NCBI GenBank assembly: GCA_018894775.1
Contig: JAHIPG010000258.1
Span: forward strand, 1 to 7,879
DNA: 7,879 nt
Direction: 5' to 3'
Source: Nanobdellota archaeon
GTDB taxonomy: Archaea; Nanobdellota; Nanobdellia; SCGC-AAA011-G17; VGLX01
In this document: positions 5,818 to 7,879 of the stretch, piece by piece
Layout of the letters: each line of letters begins with the position of its first letter
Position numbering within the stretch: position 1 is the first letter of the stretch
The notes under the pieces: model-generated
Database searches by the model: none
Seen by the model: only the letters and a program-made list of their open reading frames with translations
What the model was told of the DNA's origin: nothing
Translations under genes and position numbers: made by a program

Positions 5818-7317
5818 ATGGGGGTTCTTAAAAAAAAGTTGGACCTAGAAGACTTCATATCTTATTCTACTAGCAATAAACATATCAAACTGTCTAAAAA
5901 ACAAGAGCAAGCAGTGAAAGAATCAGAAAAAAGAGTGGAAGGTATTGTAAGAAAAGGCCATCCGGTTTATGGGATAAATACAGGTTTTGGGGCATTATGT
6001 CAAAAAAGTATAAACAAAACAGATATTCAGAGATTACAATCAAATCTTATTAAGAGCCATGCTTGTGGAGTAGGAGATTACCTATCTAAAGAAGAGACAA
6101 AAAGCACTATGCTTCTCTTAATTAATTCTTTATCAAAAGGGTATTCTGGAATAAGGTTAAGCACTTTAGAAACATTGATTAATATGTACAATAAAGATGT
6201 TTTACCAGCAATACCTGAAAAAGGATCGCTAGGAGCAAGTGGGGACCTAATACCTCTAGCACATCTGGCTCTAGTGCTCATAGGAGAAGGTGAAGCATAT
6301 TACAAAGATAAACTTATGTCTGGTGGCAACGCTATGAAGTCAGCAGGAATTAAACCTGTAAAACTTGAAGCAAAAGAAGGCCTTGCTTTGATCAATGGAA
6401 CCCATGCAATAACAGCAATCTCTTCATTAAATACTTATTATGCTACCCAACTCTCAAGAACAACAGACATAATATCAGCAGTCTCATTTGAAGCGCTAGA
6501 AGGAATTCCTGACTGTTTAGACCCTAGAATACATAATCTAAAACCTCACCCAGGACAAAAGACAACTGCTTACAATATAGCCAAGATAATAAAAGGAGGA
6601 AATTCAGCTAAAAAAAGAAAATGCTGTTCTTCAAAAGTCCAAGATGCTTACAGCATAAGATGTATTCCTCAAGTTCATGGTCCAGTCAAAGATGAGTTAG
6701 ACCATATTAGAAGAATAATAGAAATAGAATTAAATTCAATAACAGATAACCCTTTGATCTTTCAAAATGGTTCTCTATCAGGAGGAAACTTCCATGGCCA
6801 ATATATTGCCATAGCTATGGATAACTTCTCTTCAACAATAACAGCCTTAGCATCAATATCAGAAAGAAGGATAGACAGACTTATGAATCATCATAAGCCA
6901 TTCTTAATATCAGAACCCGGACTTAATTCTGGACTCATGATTCCACAATATCTTGCAGCAGCATTACTATCAGAAAATAAAGTTCTTGTATACCCTGCAA
7001 CCAATACGTCTGTACCAGTATCAGGGAACCAGGAAGATTATGTAAGTATGGCTATGACTTCAGCACTAAAGGCAAGAACTGTTTTGAAGAATGCGGAATA
7101 TATTTCAGCAGTAGAACTACTTTGTGGAACCCAAGGATTAGAGGATTGTAGAAAAAAAGGCAAAGGTGTACAGAAAGCTTATGATATTGTAAGAACCCAT
7201 GTTAAACCATTAAAAGAAGATAGAATTCTTTACAAAGATATAGAAAAATTATATGGATTAGTTCATGATGGTATTCTGCTTAAAGAAGTTGAGAATGAAA
7301 TCGGATTATTAAGATGA
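5818..7317 (+). CDS. hutH: Histidine ammonia-lyase-like MIO enzyme
   Basis: 499 residues, against about 510 for HutH. The ASG triplet that self-cyclises to the electrophilic MIO group is A140-S141-G142 in GSLGASGDLIPLAH. Residues recalled as active-site positions in Pseudomonas putida HutH recur with a near-constant offset of two: Y51 (YGINTGFG), H81 (SHACG), N193 (LINGTH), Q275, Y278 and R281 (QDAYSIR), F325 (GGNFHGQ). E406 in NQEDYVSM matches the HutH Glu that phenylalanine and tyrosine lyases replace. Together with the SH pair at 80-81 this favours histidine as substrate, giving urocanate and ammonia. One departure is Y408, where bacterial HutH usually has His (NQEDHVSM). The enzyme should be a cytoplasmic tetramer. 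It has its own promoter after the tRNA, overlaps the next gene by 4 nt, and no hutU, hutI or hutG is in view. A relaxed substrate or an aminomutase role cannot be excluded. Confidence 0.9.
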   Translation: MGVLKKKLDLEDFISYSTSNKHIKLSKKQEQAVKESEKRVEGIVRKGHPVYGINTGFGALCQKSINKTDIQRLQSNLIKSHACGVGDYLSKEETKSTMLLLINSLSKGYSGIRLSTLETLINMYNKDVLPAIPEKGSLGASGDLIPLAHLALVLIGEGEAYYKDKLMSGGNAMKSAGIKPVKLEAKEGLALINGTHAITAISSLNTYYATQLSRTTDIISAVSFEALEGIPDCLDPRIHNLKPHPGQKTTAYNIAKIIKGGNSAKKRKCCSSKVQDAYSIRCIPQVHGPVKDELDHIRRIIEIELNSITDNPLIFQNGSLSGGNFHGQYIAIAMDNFSSTITALASISERRIDRLMNHHKPFLISEPGLNSGLMIPQYLAAALLSENKVLVYPATNTSVPVSGNQEDYVSMAMTSALKARTVLKNAEYISAVELLCGTQGLEDCRKKGKGVQKAYDIVRTHVKPLKEDRILYKDIEKLYGLVHDGILLKEVENEIGLLR

Positions 7318-7879
7318 AATTTCCTAAAAGCTTTATTCCAGATAAGGATTTAAAGAATAACATAGAAAAACTGATAAAAGAACCTAAAAAAAATAAAACT
7401 TTCTCAGAACTAGGTGTGGAGTATCTTATTCAAAGCTGTGATGAATTCTTAACAGATCAAAAAAGAAAAGATATGTTTGCAGGGAGGTCTATCGCAAAAA
7501 GGATAGCAGATGAAATAATCTATACCAAACAAGAACTTGAAGAATTAAGTAAAAGGATAACTGTCAAAAAAGAAACAGACAGACAGCTTGGAATTTACCT
7601 ATCTTTTCTGGTAAATAAAATAATCAAAGAAAAAGATATCATTAAACTAACTTTAAAACATGAATTGAAATATATAGGTACAAAGTTAAGCAGGGGGACT
7701 CTCATTGTCAAAGGGAATGTAGGAAAATATTCTGGATGGTGTATGACTGGTGGAGAATTGATTATAGAAGGAAATGCTAAATCTGCAGGCTGGTTTATGC
7801 GTGGAGGTCATTATACCCTCAAGGGAAATGCAATAGGAGATGTGGGTGCAGGTATGGCAGATGGCTATATAACTGTAAA
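7314..7879 (+). CDS. GXGXG-motif beta-helix protein, partial (C-terminus beyond window)
   Basis: 188 codons are visible with no stop. The ATG overlaps the lyase stop (ATGA, 7314-7317), so the two are probably translated together. Residues 1 to about 118 are charged and mostly helical, with no family I recognise. From about 128 the protein becomes a right-handed beta-helix of the GXGXG type: three turns of 18-19 residues, starting at L130, L149 and Y167, each with a [KE]GN core (G134-N, G153-N, G171-N) and closing glycines (GG at 146-147 and 164-165, DG at 183-184). This fold is known from the C-terminal domain of glutamate synthase large subunit and from formylmethanofuran dehydrogenase subunit C. 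In those it is structural or channel-forming, not catalytic. The helical N-terminus argues against either of these proteins. Possibly a scaffold or partner for the lyase; function unknown. Confidence 0.8.
   Translation, partial: MKFPKSFIPDKDLKNNIEKLIKEPKKNKTFSELGVEYLIQSCDEFLTDQKRKDMFAGRSIAKRIADEIIYTKQELEELSKRITVKKETDRQLGIYLSFLVNKIIKEKDIIKLTLKHELKYIGTKLSRGTLIVKGNVGKYSGWCMTGGELIIEGNAKSAGWFMRGGHYTLKGNAIGDVGAGMADGYITV

Noticed and set aside
5818..7317. Phenylalanine or tyrosine ammonia-lyase
   Set aside because: The SH pair (80-81) and the Glu in NQED follow the histidine lyase pattern, whereas the aromatic lyases usually change both positions.
7314..7879. Formylmethanofuran dehydrogenase subunit C or glutamate synthase domain
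   Set aside because: The long helical N-terminus and a lyase as neighbour do not fit either complex; only the fold is shared.

Overview
The window reads as AT-rich archaeal DNA. Three things support this: TATA boxes of the TTTAAAA / TATTTAAAA / TTTATA type sit about 25-30 nt upstream of genes; a tRNA-Arg(UCG) has an archaeal-looking D-loop and no encoded CCA; and one gene appears to be leaderless or nearly so. No bacterial -35/-10 architecture was seen. I cannot place the phylum from this sequence.

Layout, left to right. (1) 1-798, minus: a DDE transposase of the IS4/IS5 type, cut by the window edge before its catalytic Glu. It shows a sharp reversal of third-codon-position base use along its length and an out-of-frame 29-bp repeat at the very edge. 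(2) 799-922: the transposase promoter and leader with a dyad, then a palindrome placed directly after the stop codon of the next gene. (3) 923-3033, minus: two overlapping genes, a class I SAM-dependent methyltransferase followed by a cobalamin-binding-domain radical SAM enzyme. (4) 3034-3144: a compact divergent promoter region in which a second copy of the palindrome lies exactly between two back-to-back TATA boxes. (5) 3145-5632, plus: a complete three-gene ABC importer of the nitrate/sulfonate/taurine (NitT/TauT) type, consisting of a lipoprotein binding protein, an ATPase and a permease, with overlapping start/stop codons. (6) 5693-5766: tRNA-Arg with its own TATA box. (7) 5818-7879, plus: a histidine ammonia-lyase-like MIO enzyme, translationally coupled to a GXGXG beta-helix protein that runs off the window. 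There is no gene-free stretch longer than 300 bases.

How the parts may fit. The radical SAM/methyltransferase pair and the importer are transcribed away from each other from one roughly 110-bp region with a shared palindrome. Common control of uptake of a small molecule and its chemical modification is therefore plausible, but the substrate cannot be read from the sequence. The lyase would release ammonia from histidine and give urocanate, yet no other histidine-degradation gene is present. Its coupling to a GXGXG protein is the least expected gene pairing here. The best leads are the near-identical palindromes bracketing the radical SAM/methyltransferase pair, the lyase-GXGXG pairing and the odd internal composition of the transposase.
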